Shown in pieces: positions 5,718-7,859 of a stretch of 7,859 nt of DNA. This DNA comes from Leptospira sp. Its GTDB lineage: Bacteria; Spirochaetota; Leptospiria; Leptospirales; Leptospiraceae. Below the pieces are notes generated by a model. The model saw nothing but the letters and a program-made list of their open reading frames with translations. It made no database searches and had not been told where the DNA came from. Position 1 is the first letter of the stretch; each line of letters opens with the position of its first letter. A program made the translations under genes and the position numbers. The stretch spans positions 1-7,859 of the forward strand of contig JALOTI010000079.1 of assembly GCA_025457985.1 (NCBI GenBank). Direction: 5' to 3'.

Positions 5718-7859
5718 TGAACATCCCAACTCAGCTTAGTTTAGATTTTGAAACAATTGTTGAAGAAAAAAAAACAAACGAGTATGCTTTTTTAATAAAT
5801 GAATCTCATTTGGGTCTTGGGAAAATTAAAAATGAATCAAACGAGTCCGTTGAAGTTCATTTTGAACTCAGTGAAACAATCCAAACTATTCCCAAATCCA
5901 ACAAAAATTTAAAACTTTTAAATCACTATCCAGAATCATTGAAAGCCTGGGAGGAATTTCCTAGAGCCATGGATACAGCGCTAACTGCAAATCAGTTAAA
6001 GCTTACCTATAATTTTAACAAACTTTCCTCTTTGTCAAATTCTCGAACAAGACTTTTGCCACACCAAATAGAATCCACGTTTATCGTAGCAAATAGTTTA
6101 AAACCTCGGTTTATTCTCGCAGACGAGGTAGGGCTTGGAAAAACAATCGAGGCTGGCCTTGCAGTTAAGGAACTTATGTTCCGAAGGGGCTTAAAAAAGG
6201 TAATCGTCGTTGCTCCGTCACCATTACTTGTTCAATGGCAACAAGAGATGAAGAATAAATTTAATGAAGATTTTGCGATAATTCGCAGAAGAAACTTTGT
6301 TACCAATGGCGCAGACCATTGGAAGAATTTTAATAAGATAATTACTTCTATTGATTTTATCAAAAATCCTAAGTATGCAGAAGAAATCCTAAAATCCAAA
6401 TGGGATATCGTTGTCTTTGATGAAGCTCATAGATTGCGAAGAGATTATTCTAAGATTACAAGAAGTTATCTATTTGCAGAAAAAATTTCAAGGAAGACTG
6501 AATGTCTGTTACTTTTGACAGCAACACCCTTCCGAGGAAAACTCGAAGAGCTTTTTTACCTAATGCACCTCGTTGACCCTAATATTTTAGGTCCTTATCA
6601 TACCTTCGTAAATGACTATGTATTAGGTCAAAAGGGAGATCTTAAAGAAAAGATATCAAAAGTTTTACTCCGTCGTAGAAAAGTCGAAGTGGGTGGGTTT
6701 ACCAAACGATTTGCTAAAACGGTAAGAATAGATCTTTCTCCAATCGAACGAGCGTTTTATGACGAGACTACTGAATATGTAAGAAGAGAATACAATTTGG
6801 CAATGGGCACAAAAAATAGAGCCATTGGTTTTGTGATGATCGTATTCCAAAAACTATTGGATTCTTCAGTAATTGCTCTCCTCTCAGCCTTACAAAAAAG
6901 AAAATTTATGTTAGAATCCAAGTTTCATTACATGCAAGAACATGAAACTACCTTAGATGACTGGGACTTAGACGAAACAGAAAATGTCGAAGACTTCATA
7001 TGTGAACTTGAAGATAGCGAAATGTCAAGTTTTCAAAGAATGAAAAGAGAACTCTTCACACTCAATCGTTTGATTCACCTAGGAAAACAAATCAAGGAAG
7101 ATCGTAAAACACAGAAACTTCGAGAAACATTAGCTAAGCTAAAAAAAGAAGGTCATAAAAAATTTATAATTTTTACGCAATTTAGAACCACTCAAGATCA
7201 TTTACAGGCAGTTTTGGAACCAGAGTTTAAAGTTTCTCCTTTTCACGGATCTCTAAGTATGGATGATAAGGAAAAAGCGATCCAACGATTTAAAGAAGAT
7301 TTTGAAATTTTAATCTGTACTGAAGCTGGTGGCGAAGGAAGAAATTTACAATTCGCCAACATTCTGTTTAATTATGACCTTCCCTGGAGTCCTCTAAAAA
7401 TTGAACAAAGAATTGGAAGGATTCATAGGTTTGGACAAAAAGACAATGTGTACATTTTCAATTTTGCCTCAAAAGATACAGTCGCTGAGAGGATTTTAGA
7501 AGTACTAACAAACAAAATTCGATTGTTTGAGGAATCTATTGGCGCTTCTGATGAACTTCTCGGAACTATCGAAGAAGAACTGGACTTTAACTCTGGTTTT
7601 ATGAAATTTATTACAGGACAAAAAACTAAAGAGGAATTAGAAAATGAGCTGGATATGAAAATCCAGGTTGCTCAAAAAGGTTTTCAAAAATTAAACGCAC
7701 TTGTTACACCTAAACTTTTGGATTTTAATCTCAAGGATTATTATGACCACACTTTGGAAGAAAGGGACTGGAATAATAGCCACTTGGAAGAAGTTGTTTC
7801 ACAAGGTTCCAAATACTTTCACAGTCAACTTCCTGGTACATTAATTCATAAAGAGAAAA
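5717..7859 (+). CDS. SNF2-family DEAD/DEAH ATPase (HepA-like), 3' partial
   Basis: Open from ATG 5717 to the right edge without a stop; 714 residues are visible and the C-terminus is missing. This is a two-lobed superfamily 2 ATPase that translocates on duplex nucleic acid. Motifs in order: [10 protein letters not shown] (111-120); Walker [14 protein letters not shown] (135-147); [12 protein letters not shown] (166-177); DEAH (235-238); TATPF (268-272); FTQFR (486-490); the FHGSLS region (509-514); [12 protein letters not shown] (534-545); and [11 protein letters not shown] (564-574). Residues 24-52 (LGLGKI, then VEVHFEL) suggest a small Tudor/SH3-like module, as at the N-terminus of RapA-like proteins. 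An acidic stretch at 409-435 lies between the two lobes. The start overlaps the queE stop (TGATG), so the pair is likely one operon. Candidate roles are RNA polymerase recycling, DNA repair or defence; the visible sequence does not decide between them. Confidence 0.93.
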   Translation, partial: MNIPTQLSLDFETIVEEKKTNEYAFLINESHLGLGKIKNESNESVEVHFELSETIQTIPKSNKNLKLLNHYPESLKAWEEFPRAMDTALTANQLKLTYNFNKLSSLSNSRTRLLPHQIESTFIVANSLKPRFILADEVGLGKTIEAGLAVKELMFRRGLKKVIVVAPSPLLVQWQQEMKNKFNEDFAIIRRRNFVTNGADHWKNFNKIITSIDFIKNPKYAEEILKSKWDIVVFDEAHRLRRDYSKITRSYLFAEKISRKTECLLLLTATPFRGKLEELFYLMHLVDPNILGPYHTFVNDYVLGQKGDLKEKISKVLLRRRKVEVGGFTKRFAKTVRIDLSPIERAFYDETTEYVRREYNLAMGTKNRAIGFVMIVFQKLLDSSVIALLSALQKRKFMLESKFHYMQEHETTLDDWDLDETENVEDFICELEDSEMSSFQRMKRELFTLNRLIHLGKQIKEDRKTQKLRETLAKLKKEGHKKFIIFTQFRTTQDHLQAVLEPEFKVSPFHGSLSMDDKEKAIQRFKEDFEILICTEAGGEGRNLQFANILFNYDLPWSPLKIEQRIGRIHRFGQKDNVYIFNFASKDTVAERILEVLTNKIRLFEESIGASDELLGTIEEELDFNSGFMKFITGQKTKEELENELDMKIQVAQKGFQKLNALVTPKLLDFNLKDYYDHTLEERDWNNSHLEEVVSQGSKYFHSQLPGTLIHKEK

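Noticed and set aside
6665..6850. Open frame of 61 codons on the - strand
   Set aside because: Antisense to the SNF2 ATPase; a shadow.

Overview
The window looks like chromosomal DNA from a spirochaete of the genus Leptospira. It is AT-rich by eye. The strongest clue is a plastid-type ferredoxin-NADP+ reductase whose N-terminal [11 protein letters not shown] and C-terminal LFVETY match what I remember of the L. interrogans enzyme. Differences elsewhere in that protein suggest another, perhaps saprophytic, species. Genus and species are recalled knowledge, not a database result. I see no insertion sequence, phage gene, tRNA, rRNA or CRISPR array; apart from two short intergenic gaps the window is packed with genes.

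Layout. (1) 1-1086 (+): the C-terminal part of a TonB-dependent outer-membrane receptor, cut by the left edge. (2) 1061-1717 (+): a secreted protein with an HEARH zinc-protease-like motif, starting inside the receptor gene. (3) 1714-1929 (-): a small unrecognised protein whose stop codon interlocks with that of gene 2. (4) 1930-2121: a divergent intergenic region. (5) 2122-3071 (+): FNR, followed with a TAATG overlap by a 73-residue PC4/p15-like nucleic-acid-binding protein (3069-3290). (6) 3287-4933 (-): a 548-residue protein joining a von Willebrand A domain to a C-terminal STAS domain, again with a stop codon interlocked with its convergent neighbour. (7) 4934-5006: a short divergent spacer. 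(8) 5007-5717 (+): QueE, followed with a TGATG overlap by an SNF2-family ATPase (5717 to the right edge) that is truncated by the window.

How the genes relate. There appear to be three + strand units (receptor/zincin, FNR/PC4, queE/SNF2) and two - strand single genes. Each + unit is held together by an overlap, which suggests translational coupling. The receptor/zincin pair faces the envelope: nutrient uptake plus an exported putative metalloprotein. FNR/PC4 combines NADPH/ferredoxin electron transfer with a nucleic-acid-binding factor. QueE makes the 7-deazaguanine precursor CDG, normally used for tRNA queuosine. Its coupling to an SNF2 ATPase allows the speculative alternative of a DNA 7-deazaguanine system, but no dpdA, queC or queD is visible here. 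The points most worth following are the VWA-STAS fusion, the queE-SNF2 coupling with an unusual QueE cysteine spacing, and the exported HEARH protein.
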